Source: an uncultured Dysosmobacter sp. (lineage in GTDB: Bacteria; Bacillota; Clostridia; Oscillospirales; Oscillospiraceae). Taken from it: a DNA stretch of 11,622 nt. How positions within the stretch are numbered: the stretch's first letter is position 1; every line of letters begins with the position of its first letter. The notes under the pieces are model-generated. The model worked only from the letters and a program-made list of their open reading frames with translations. It was not told where the DNA came from and ran no database searches. The translations under genes were made by a program, and so were the position numbers. The DNA is taken from the NCBI GenBank assembly GCA_934504065.1, contig CAKSVQ010000063.1:1-11622 (forward strand). Reading direction: 5' to 3'. Of this stretch, positions 1 through 6,141 are shown in pieces.

Positions 1-1013
1 TCGAAATGGTTGCCGTTGCGCAGGGGCGTCATGGCCTGCAGCTGGCTCACATCCAGCATCCGCCGCACCAGACGGCTGAGGCGGCGGCTCTCGTCGGAGA
101 TGATCTGCAAATACTGCCGCTCGTTCTCCGGGGGAATGGTGCCGTCCAGAATGCCGTCGGTATACCCGGCGATGGTGGTCATGGGCGTTTTCAGCTCATG
201 GGAGACGTTGGCGATGAACTCCCGCCGCTGCCGCTCCGTTTGCTGTAAGGACTCAGCCATATTGTTGAACGAGGCTGCCAGCTCGCCGATCTCGTCATCG
301 CGGCCATAGTCGTTCATGCGGACATCGAAATTTCCCTCGGCATACTGCCGGGTGGCGGCCGCCATTTCCCGGATGGGCTGGATCTGGCGCATGGTGGTCA
401 CCGAGGACGCCATGAACGAAATGAGCAGCACCACCAGCGCCGTCATGAAGAACAAACCGATAAAGCCCTTCCACATGGTGTTGAGCGAGGACGTGGTGGA
501 CACGGCGAATACCTCGCCCACCGTCTCGCCGCTCTGGGCGTTCACGACGGGCACACCCACGACGAGCCGCTTGCCGTCATATAAGCCCCCCAGATCGTCC
601 CGCCGGGCGGATGAGCCCTTGTTCATAATCTCCTCCGTCATGCTCTGGGGCATGGTCAGCACCATGCCCGCCATGCTCTCGTCAGTGGAGAGCAGCACAT
701 GGCCCTCCGTGTCGCAGATCATGAAATCCAGATCGGATACCGTGGCGGCAAAGGACACCAACTGCTGAAAATCCCGGTCGTCCCGCAGCTCGTCCATGGC
801 AAGATAGCGCCCATTTTCCAGATAGCTGACGGAAAGCCGCCCCATCACACCGGCCCGCAGGCCGATCTCATCGCTGCGCTGGCTGCGGGCGTAATTATAG
901 CTCAGGCAGAAAAAGGACACGCCCAGCAGTAAAAGTGTCAGCAGCACCATGCCCACCGTGACGTACATCTGCCGCCAGTAAAGGCCCCTGAACCGATGAT
1001 CCCGCCACTTCAT
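1..1013 (-). CDS. Two-component sensor histidine kinase (partial, 3' end outside window)
   Basis: Inner-membrane sensor kinase expected to autophosphorylate on histidine and pass phosphate to the adjacent response regulator. The 337 residues visible give, in order: an N-terminal membrane segment (about 18-40), an extracytoplasmic sensor region of about 140 residues, a second membrane segment (about 180-203), a HAMP linker (about 204-256) with the DDEIGEL motif near its end, and a HisKA dimerisation domain with the H-box FIANVSHELKTP, in which His272 is the phosphorylation site. The ATP-binding HATPase domain lies beyond position 1. Its ATG overlaps the response regulator stop as ATGA, so the two are translationally coupled. 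The sensor region has a DTEGHVLLS stretch reminiscent of PAS/Cache-like extracellular sensors (inference). The ligand is unknown. The overall layout matches the PhoR/WalK/ResE class. Confidence 0.95.
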   Translation of the reverse strand, partial: MKWRDHRFRGLYWRQMYVTVGMVLLTLLLLGVSFFCLSYNYARSQRSDEIGLRAGVMGRLSVSYLENGRYLAMDELRDDRDFQQLVSFAATVSDLDFMICDTEGHVLLSTDESMAGMVLTMPQSMTEEIMNKGSSARRDDLGGLYDGKRLVVGVPVVNAQSGETVGEVFAVSTTSSLNTMWKGFIGLFFMTALVVLLISFMASSVTTMRQIQPIREMAAATRQYAEGNFDVRMNDYGRDDEIGELAASFNNMAESLQQTERQRREFIANVSHELKTPMTTIAGYTDGILDGTIPPENERQYLQIISDESRRLSRLVRRMLDVSQLQAMTPLRNGNHF

Positions 1014-1720
1014 TTTGCCGCCTTCTCCTCCTGTTTGGCTCCGGTCAGCTCAAACTTATAGCCCACGCCCCAGACGGTTTTCAGCGCCCACTGGTCGCTG
1101 ACGTTTTCCACCTTTTCCCGCAGGCGCTTGATGTGGACGTCCACCGTCCGGCTGTCGCCGAAATAGTCAAAGCCCCACACCTCGTCCAGCAGCTGGTTGC
1201 GGGTATACACCCGGTTGGGCGTGGCGGCCAGATGATATAAAAGCTCCAGCTCCTTGGGGGGTGTGTCGATCTTCTTGCCGTCCACGATCAGTTCATAGGA
1301 ATCCAGATCGATGGTCAGCTTGTCGAAATGGAGCTTTTTGCTGGTGTCGTTGGGGATCTCCGTCCGCCGCAGCACGGCGTTGATCCGGGCGATGAGCTCC
1401 TTCATCTCAAAGGGCTTGACGATATAGTCGTCCGCCCCCATCTCCAGCCCCTGAATGCGGTCGAAGACCTCGCTTTTGGCGGTGAGCATGATGATGGGCA
1501 CCTTGCTGGTCTCCCGGATCTTGGCGCACACCGCCCAGCCGTCCATCACCGGAAGCATGATGTCCAGCAAAATGAGGTCCGGCGTTTTCTTCTGGAACTC
1601 TTCAATGGCCTTGCCGCCGTCGGCGGCGATGCGCACATCGAAGCCCTCCTTGACCAGATACATCTGGATCAACCCGGAAATGTTGTGGTCGTCCTCTACC
1701 ACCAGAATGTTGCGCCCCAT
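1010..1720 (-). CDS. OmpR/PhoB-family response regulator
   Basis: DNA-binding response regulator of 236 residues, the normal length for the family. The receiver domain (about 1-120) has acidic pocket residues Asp10 and Asp11, phospho-acceptor Asp53 in LLDIMLP, Thr80 in IMLTAK and Lys102 in VKPFE. A winged-helix Trans_reg_C domain (about 130-230) contains the typical ELLYHLA, RNQLLDEVWG and SRTVDVHIKRLREK segments. The ATG follows GGGGAGG at good spacing. The stop overlaps the kinase start by 4 bp, and the cognate kinase follows. It is the middle gene of a minus-strand run behind the exported NodB-like protein. Which member of the OmpR group it is (PhoP-, ResD- or WalR-like) cannot be settled from sequence alone, so no symbol is given. 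Confidence 0.96.
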   Translation of the reverse strand: MGRNILVVEDDHNISGLIQMYLVKEGFDVRIAADGGKAIEEFQKKTPDLILLDIMLPVMDGWAVCAKIRETSKVPIIMLTAKSEVFDRIQGLEMGADDYIVKPFEMKELIARINAVLRRTEIPNDTSKKLHFDKLTIDLDSYELIVDGKKIDTPPKELELLYHLAATPNRVYTRNQLLDEVWGFDYFGDSRTVDVHIKRLREKVENVSDQWALKTVWGVGYKFELTGAKQEEKAAK

Positions 1721-1754
1721 GGCAATTCCTCCCCGTATGGAAATCTTTTTCTAC

Positions 1755-1777
1755 ATTATACCCGCTGTGGGAGCGGG
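1755..1777 (-). promoter_or_regulatory. Promoter of the two-component operon with hairpin-filled spacer
   Basis: On the minus strand a perfect TATAAT (1755-1760) lies 34 bp upstream of the response regulator ATG. The 17 bp just upstream (1761-1777) form a perfect inverted repeat, CCCGCT-5 nt-AGCGGG, exactly the length of a sigma-A spacer. The hexamer where a -35 should sit reads AACCAA, a poor match. A strong -10 without a -35 suggests dependence on an activator or special spacer geometry (inference). Confidence 0.6.
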
Positions 1778-1805
1778 TTGGTTGAATTTTCTGTAAATAC
1801 TGCGC

Positions 1806-2918
1806 TCAGGCGGTCTCCGTCAGCCCAAGGCAGTGGCTCTCCGCCTCCTGCGCCAGCGCGGCAAAGGCTCGCAGCCCTGTGCCGTTCACGCTGCCGCCCA
1901 GCCATACCACCGCGCTGCCCCGCAGAGCGGACACCCGCCGCAAAAGGCTCTGGGCGCCGCTCTCGCTTTTAAGGGCGTAGCCGCTGCGGTCCAGCCGGGG
2001 CTGCACGCAGGAATAGCCCGCCGCCTGCGCCGCCCGCAGCTCCTCGTCCGTGCCGGAGGGGATCATGGCCAGCCGGGTGCCGCCGCAGGTGGCTTGCCGC
2101 AGCGCCGCCGCGCCTTCGGCCAGATCCTCCATCGCCTGCCCGCTACGCCCCAGCAGGCCGATACCCATGCCGCAGGCGGTCATCCGCCGCACCGCGCCGC
2201 CGTGGCTTTTGATAAACTCCGGCGTGCAGAAGAACGTGGCCTGCACCCCGGTGCGCTCCAGCACGTCCAGCAGGGTGTCCGTGTTCTCCCCCGCCTCGAT
2301 GCAGAGGTAAATGCTCTTCCCGTCCTTCTGCACATCGGAGACTTCCTCCTCCGGCGGCTTCTGCTCACTGGAGGAGGCGCTGTTTTTCTTCTTGAGATAT
2401 TCATTGTAGCTCACGGCGCAGGGATACACCGCCGCGTTTGCAAACTGCTTGTCCGTCAGACTCATGCCGCTCTGGCGCAGCCACACCAGCTGACCGTGCT
2501 CCACCTCCATCACGGAGTAGGTCAGACCGAAATACTTCGCCACCAGATACGCCGGAACGAACGTCACGCCCCCGCGCCGCAGCGCCCCGGGATAGCTGAC
2601 GCCGCCCCCGCTGTCCTCGGCGTAGTTTTTATGCAGGTCGAAGATCAGCGAGTGGTCACCGGCGGAATAGAGGATAGCCGTCTGGCTGGTGCCCGTGTAG
2701 GAAATGCCAAGGCTCTGGCGCACCGAGCCGGAGAAAATGGACGCGGCCACATAGAGAAAACCGTTGCTCCAAAAGGGCATCGTTTCGTCCGACAGCGGCA
2801 GCACCTCGTTGCCTGCCGCCACGAAATAGACGCTCTCCGCAGCCCCCGCCGCAGGAAGAGCCGTCTGCACCACCAGCAGTAAGCACAGCACCAGCGCCGC
2901 CCATTTCTTCTTTTTCAC
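1806..2918 (-). CDS. Exported protein: stalk-like domain plus degenerate polysaccharide-deacetylase (NodB-like) domain
   Basis: Secreted or surface protein of 370 residues starting at GTG, preceded by GGGGAGGAGGT about 6 nt upstream. A longer in-frame reading to an ATG at 3029 is unlikely because it starts within a terminator and upstream of the promoter. A lysine-rich signal peptide with a hydrophobic core ends near an AAGA cleavage site (about residue 26). Residues about 30-150 resemble the copper amine oxidase N-terminal-like (stalk) domain, including FVPAYLVAKYFGL. A charged Ser/Glu/Lys linker follows. Residues about 200-370 align by pattern with the NodB fold (TLLDVLERTGVQATFF). The metal-binding TFDDGP motif is replaced by CIEAGE (206-211), and the HTYSHP-type motif by LGRSGQ (256-261). 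Deacetylase activity is therefore unlikely, and a binding or structural wall-associated role is inferred. It lies upstream of the two-component genes on the same strand. Confidence 0.8.
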   Translation of the reverse strand: MKKKKWAALVLCLLLVVQTALPAAGAAESVYFVAAGNEVLPLSDETMPFWSNGFLYVAASIFSGSVRQSLGISYTGTSQTAILYSAGDHSLIFDLHKNYAEDSGGGVSYPGALRRGGVTFVPAYLVAKYFGLTYSVMEVEHGQLVWLRQSGMSLTDKQFANAAVYPCAVSYNEYLKKKNSASSSEQKPPEEEVSDVQKDGKSIYLCIEAGENTDTLLDVLERTGVQATFFCTPEFIKSHGGAVRRMTACGMGIGLLGRSGQAMEDLAEGAAALRQATCGGTRLAMIPSGTDEELRAAQAAGYSCVQPRLDRSGYALKSESGAQSLLRRVSALRGSAVVWLGGSVNGTGLRAFAALAQEAESHCLGLTETA

Positions 2919-2949
2919 GCAGGCACCTCCTCCCCGTCTTGAAGATTGT

Positions 2950-2978
2950 ATTTTATCAATTTTCGCAGGATTTGTAAA
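2950..2978 (-). promoter_or_regulatory. Sigma-A-type promoter of the NodB-like gene
   Basis: Minus-strand TTTACA (2973-2978), a 17-bp spacer, then TAAAAT (2950-2955), about 30 bp upstream of the GTG start at 2918. This supports the short start and an mRNA of its own, separated from the XRE gene by a terminator. Confidence 0.75.
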
Positions 2979-2989
2979 GTCTCGCGCTT

Positions 2990-3022
2990 GCAAACAACCC
3001 CCGGCTCCAATCAAGCCGGGGG
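2990..3022 (-). terminator. Intrinsic terminator behind the XRE regulator gene
   Basis: Perfect 9-bp stem, CCCCCGGCT (2998-3006) pairing with AGCCGGGGG (3014-3022), with a 7-nt loop. On the minus strand it is followed by TTGTTTG. It sits 28 bp after the XRE stop codon and insulates the next minus-strand gene. Confidence 0.8.
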
Positions 3023-3050
3023 GGTGCAATGTATCTTCACGCGGCCCGCC

Positions 3051-3416
3051 TTATGCGCCGCCGGGGCCTTTCATAGCGCCTGCCTGCACGATGGCCTCGA
3101 TCATGCCCTGCAGTACCTTTTCCACGCTAGACTGATACCGCACGTCCAGATGCCGCAGCTTTTCCACCGTTTCCGCCCAGACACCGTCGTCAACAGCGCT
3201 GCCGAAGAGCAGATCGTCACTGCCGCAGGACAGCGCCTGACACACCGCCATCAGGGAATCCAGACTGAAGGTGGAATCCCCCAGTTCTACATTCGCGATA
3301 AACCGGGGGCTGAGCGCGCATAGCTCCCCCAGCTGCTCCCGCGTATAGCCCGCCTGCTCCCGCTTTTCGCGGAGCCTGCGGCCGATCTGCGCTTTCACGG
3401 CATCCGTCAAGTCCAT
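3051..3416 (-). CDS. XRE-family helix-turn-helix transcriptional regulator
   Basis: Small DNA-binding protein of 121 residues. A Cro/C1-type helix-turn-helix (about 8-66) is plain: IGRRLREKREQAGYTREQLG followed by LSPRFIANVELGDSTFSLDSL and ALSCGSDDLLFG. The C-terminal 50 residues (VEKLRHLDV, VEKVLQGMIEAI) look helical and may dimerise. The start is ATG 3416, with a GTG one codon upstream at 3419 as the alternative. The only purine-rich site, AGAGG, ends 2 nt before the ATG, so initiation looks nearly leaderless. The gene is transcribed away from the zinc-ribbon operon. Repeats in the 97-bp shared region are good candidates for its binding sites, so autoregulation and control of the operon are inferred. 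Regulators of this size in Clostridia often control the neighbouring gene only. Confidence 0.92.
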   Translation of the reverse strand: MDLTDAVKAQIGRRLREKREQAGYTREQLGELCALSPRFIANVELGDSTFSLDSLMAVCQALSCGSDDLLFGSAVDDGVWAETVEKLRHLDVRYQSSVEKVLQGMIEAIVQAGAMKGPGGA

Positions 3417-3430
3417 CACCTCTCATCACA

Positions 3431-3459
3431 AGTATAATATGTGAAATCAGAGGTTGAAA
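3431..3459 (-). promoter_or_regulatory. Promoter of the XRE gene (shares -35 with divergent promoter)
   Basis: Minus strand: -10 TATACT (3431-3436), a 17-bp spacer (3437-3453), and -35 TTTCAA (3454-3459). The -35 is the reverse complement of TTGAAA used by the plus-strand promoter. The predicted transcription start is within about 10 nt of the ATG. The repeat TCACA-9 nt-TGTGA (3426-3444) spans the -10. The -35 is a weak match. Confidence 0.5.
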
Positions 3460-3482
3460 TGCGATAATAATTCATGTATCAT
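3454..3482 (+). promoter_or_regulatory. Promoter of the zinc-ribbon operon
   Basis: Plus strand: TTGAAA (3454-3459), a 17-bp spacer, then TATCAT (3477-3482). Each hexamer is one or two bases from consensus. It lies about 35 bp before the ATG of the first operon gene. The -10 falls inside the left arm of the 3474-3503 inverted repeat, a position that would let a bound repressor block polymerase. Confidence 0.7.
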
Positions 3483-3503
3483 ATGTGATAACAGATGATA
3501 CAT
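3474..3503. repeat. Perfect 9-bp inverted repeat, candidate operator
   Basis: ATGTATCAT (3474-3482) and ATGATACAT (3495-3503) are exact reverse complements with arm starts 21 bp apart, two helical turns. The repeat covers the -10 and start region of the plus-strand promoter. A related pair of 15-mers beginning ATATGTGA occurs at 3437-3451 and 3481-3495 (13 of 15 identical). Binding by the adjacent XRE protein is inferred. Confidence 0.6.
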
Positions 3504-3516
3504 TGGAGGGAGTACC

Positions 3517-5289
3517 ATGTTCTGTCATCAATGCGGCGCAGAGCTGACAGAGGAAATGCAGTTCTGCCCCTTTTGCGGAGCCAAGCGCAGCGCCGCTGTC
3601 CCCGCATCCAAGTCTCAACCCAAACCAAAAAAGAGGAAAAAAGCTGACCCCACCGTGACACTGCCGCTTCTGGGTGAAACCGTCTCCTATGACGGCAGCA
3701 TCGCCTTGTATCTACACCTGCGGCAGGTCTTTGACGCGCCTGCCGGGGAGTGCGCCGGCGAATTTGCGGAGCACTTTTATGACAACTACCGAGATATGGA
3801 CACGCTGATCCGCAATTTCCCGGACGATCTCACCGCCCTTTTGCAAACCGGGCTGGATACCCTGAACGGCGTGCTGGCCCAGCAGCAGATCTTCGGCGTC
3901 ACCGACGACGAGCTGGACCCCCTGCTGCGCAAATACTGTCTCCACGCTTATAGCGCATGGCAGGAGATTGAAGAGGCGTATCAGGCGATCGTAGGCCGTC
4001 AGGAGGACCTGCGGGAATACCGACAGGTCCGAAAGGAAGGCCGGGGCCGCGTGGTGGGCGGCGGATTCGGCTTAGAGGGCGCGGCCAAGGGCATGATGGC
4101 CGCAGGTGCGGTGAACATGGCCACGGGGGCGCTGCACTCCGTGGGCAATGCCATCGGCAATCTGGGCTCGGCCATCAGCGCGGCCAGCGCCAAGGACAAG
4201 CTGCTGCGCAGCGGCATTGCCGACGCGCTGCGGGACGGTATCGAGCAGGACCTTTTGGGGCTGCATCTGACGGCAGCGGAGCTGATCTCCGGCAGGACCG
4301 GAAAGCGCATCTGCATGTTCACCGAAGCGGACATGGCCCGGGCGGACAAAATCCAAGCCGATCTGGAACAGGGCAGCATCCCCGCCATGCAGCGGCGCGC
4401 CGCAGTCGTCCGAATGCTGGCGGCCTATCCGCTTACCCCCCGCTATTACCGCACCGCCACGGCGCTGTTCCCGGAGCGGGCGGACGAGCTGCGGGAATTC
4501 GCGGCATATTTTGGCTTTGACAGCGACGCATTTTACCGCGAAACACTGGCGCTGCTGGACCCTGCAGCGGCGATCCTGCTGGAATACCGGGACGAGCTGG
4601 ACGACCTGCTCTCCGACGATCTGGAACATGAAGCAGACGAAACGGAGCGCCTGCCAGCCGATACGGACGGCATCCTTGCATACTTTGCGGACGTGTTCCA
4701 GCGGATGGGCGAAAGCGGATGCTTCTTTTTTCCGGACCAGGAGAGCCGGGGGCGGGCCAAATTGCAGAATGCCCGGGATGCCTACGCTTCCTACGGCAGC
4801 GAGCGCCCCCTCCTGCTGTATGATTCCACCCTTACAAGAAGTGGGAAAAGCGGCTTTCTCGTCACCGACCGCCATGTTTACGCCAAAGGGACTGGCAGAG
4901 CGGCGGTATTTTCCCTCTCCGCCGCCATCGAGGATGTCCATCAGGCGGAAGACCCCTCCAACCATTGTATATATCTGTACTTTGGGGAGTACGGCGTGCA
5001 TCTGCTGCAGTCAGGCAGTCTGGTGGAAGAGGAGGTTTTCGGCAATCTGATGGAATGCATCCTCTCCGCCGTGCTGTTCCTCACCGTGCGCAGGCCCACA
5101 GAGGGGACCCTTTGGGACGCGGTGGCCCAGTATTGCCGCCTGCCGCACCCGGAGGAACCCTCACCAGAAGAAGCGCCCGCCCTGCCGGAAGAGACCGCCC
5201 CGGCGGAGGTCCAATATTGCTTTGAGTGCGGCGCGGAAAATGAACCCGGCGACCGCTACTGCTGCGAATGCGGCGCTGAGCTGCTTTAA
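3517..5289 (+). CDS. 590-residue protein with zinc ribbons at both termini, function unknown
   Basis: I do not recognise a characterised homologue. The N-terminus carries a zinc ribbon with Cys3-x2-Cys6 and Cys17-x2-Cys20, followed by a Lys/Pro-rich linker (about 28-45). The C-terminus carries a second ribbon with Cys568-x2-Cys571 and Cys582-x2-Cys585, after a Pro/Glu-rich linker. Between them lies a mostly helical, acidic region. It contains a glycine/alanine-rich hydrophobic stretch (about 178-228, GAVNMATGALHSVGNAIGNL) that could bind membrane or form a hairpin. A segment around 425-510 has a pattern (SGFLVTDRHVYAKG) like bacterial PH-like domains, which is tentative. There is no signal peptide, so it is probably cytoplasmic or peripheral to the membrane. 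The ATG has GGAGGG 6 nt upstream. It leads an operon with the smaller zinc-ribbon membrane protein and faces the XRE regulator. Role unknown, possibly a scaffold or stress-response protein. Confidence 0.88.
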   Translation: MFCHQCGAELTEEMQFCPFCGAKRSAAVPASKSQPKPKKRKKADPTVTLPLLGETVSYDGSIALYLHLRQVFDAPAGECAGEFAEHFYDNYRDMDTLIRNFPDDLTALLQTGLDTLNGVLAQQQIFGVTDDELDPLLRKYCLHAYSAWQEIEEAYQAIVGRQEDLREYRQVRKEGRGRVVGGGFGLEGAAKGMMAAGAVNMATGALHSVGNAIGNLGSAISAASAKDKLLRSGIADALRDGIEQDLLGLHLTAAELISGRTGKRICMFTEADMARADKIQADLEQGSIPAMQRRAAVVRMLAAYPLTPRYYRTATALFPERADELREFAAYFGFDSDAFYRETLALLDPAAAILLEYRDELDDLLSDDLEHEADETERLPADTDGILAYFADVFQRMGESGCFFFPDQESRGRAKLQNARDAYASYGSERPLLLYDSTLTRSGKSGFLVTDRHVYAKGTGRAAVFSLSAAIEDVHQAEDPSNHCIYLYFGEYGVHLLQSGSLVEEEVFGNLMECILSAVLFLTVRRPTEGTLWDAVAQYCRLPHPEEPSPEEAPALPEETAPAEVQYCFECGAENEPGDRYCCECGAELL

Positions 5290-5330
5290 AGATACCTACA
5301 CTTACAAATATAGAAATGGAGATGCTTCTT

Positions 5331-5987
5331 ATGGCAAAGGTAAACGGAAAATGCCCCGTCTGCGGCGCGCTCATCCATGTCAACGACGAACGGGCGCTGG
5401 GACACTGCGGAAAATGCGGTGCCGAAATCAATGTGCAGCAGAGCATTCAGCTTCTGGGGGAGCAGCCCACCCCCGCCGCGCAGGAAACGCCGGATGCGGT
5501 GCCCTCCCCCGCCCGAAATCCCCAGCGCCAGCTTCGGCGGGAGGCGCGGACCCAAAGCGCCGCTCAGCGGTCCAGCGCGGCGGATGCGGAAAAAACCGTA
5601 CAGGAGATGTTTCTCTTCTGCTCTAACGAGCAAGACTTTCTGATGCTGCGCTCCAAGATCATGGGCTTGGATGTGACCGACCATGAAAAGGCGGCGCTGC
5701 TGGCCGCGCTGGACACCGCCACCAAAGAGCGTCTGAAGGACATGATGGAAAAGGCAAAGAAGTATGAGGAGAATCAGGTGTCTCCGGGCACCTTACTACT
5801 GGGCTGCGTCGTGATCGTCGGCGGTTGCTTTTTCCTCAACCCCATAGCGGGACTGGCCGCGCTGGCATTCTGCGCCATCGGCCTGATCGGCAACATGAGC
5901 GAGCGGCACGACCAGAAAAAGCTGGCCGACGGGCAATATGCCGCGCAGCTTATTCAGCAGTACCGGGACCTTGGATACAAAATCTGA
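5331..5987 (+). CDS. Zinc-ribbon protein with C-terminal hydrophobic hairpin, function unknown
   Basis: Protein of 218 residues, not recognised beyond its domains. A zinc ribbon opens it: Cys8-x2-Cys11 and Cys26-x2-Cys29. A low-complexity Pro/Ala/Arg linker follows (about 45-95), then a helical region (about 95-155) with charged heptad-like stretches (KERLKDMMEKAKKYEE). Two adjoining hydrophobic segments (about 158-195, split at NPIAG) look like a membrane hairpin, and the C-terminus is polar. ATG 5331 is chosen because GGAG stands 9 nt upstream. An in-frame ATG at 5316 would have no ribosome site. It starts 41 bp after the 590-residue zinc-ribbon gene with no promoter visible between them, so the two are probably co-transcribed. 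The shared zinc-ribbon opening suggests the proteins act together, perhaps with this one as membrane anchor (inference). Confidence 0.85.
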   Translation: MAKVNGKCPVCGALIHVNDERALGHCGKCGAEINVQQSIQLLGEQPTPAAQETPDAVPSPARNPQRQLRREARTQSAAQRSSAADAEKTVQEMFLFCSNEQDFLMLRSKIMGLDVTDHEKAALLAALDTATKERLKDMMEKAKKYEENQVSPGTLLLGCVVIVGGCFFLNPIAGLAALAFCAIGLIGNMSERHDQKKLADGQYAAQLIQQYRDLGYKI

Positions 5988-6028
5988 ACGACCGTCAGGA
6001 AAGTGACTTTGCCGCTTTTTTGACAGTA

Positions 6029-6070
6029 ATGCCCCTGACGCGGATTTTCCGTGTCAGGGGCATTTTTGTT
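6029..6070 (+). terminator. Strong intrinsic terminator of the zinc-ribbon operon
   Basis: A 15-bp stem (6029-6043 with 6049-6063, one G-U pair) around the loop ATTTT, followed by TTTTTGTTGTT. It begins 41 bp after the stop of the second operon gene. Confidence 0.93.
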
Positions 6071-6098
6071 GTTCGATAAAGGAAAGTTGTGGTATACT
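6069..6098 (+). promoter_or_regulatory. Promoter of the dehydrogenase/flavoprotein operon
   Basis: TATACT (6093-6098) is preceded by TGG, giving an extended -10. A weak -35, TTGTTC (6069-6074), lies 18 bp upstream and overlaps the T-tract of the preceding terminator. The 5' leader is about 35-40 nt before the ATG at 6142. Confidence 0.6.
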
Positions 6099-6141
6099 CT
6101 TCTCAATTCCAACTGATGACGGTACAGAGGAGGTCCCGCCT

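Noticed and set aside
1833..2882. Long plus-strand open frame opposite the NodB-like gene
   Set aside because: His/Arg/Gln-rich low-complexity translation without motifs; antisense shadow of a GC-rich gene with signal peptide, ribosome site and promoter.
2919..3029. Upstream ATG start for the NodB-like protein
   Set aside because: It would put 37 residues before the signal peptide and begin within the terminator, upstream of the promoter; GTG 2918 has a strong ribosome site.
4072..5001. Long minus-strand open frame within the 590-residue gene
   Set aside because: No ribosome site or motif; the plus-strand frame has paired zinc ribbons and a matching promoter.
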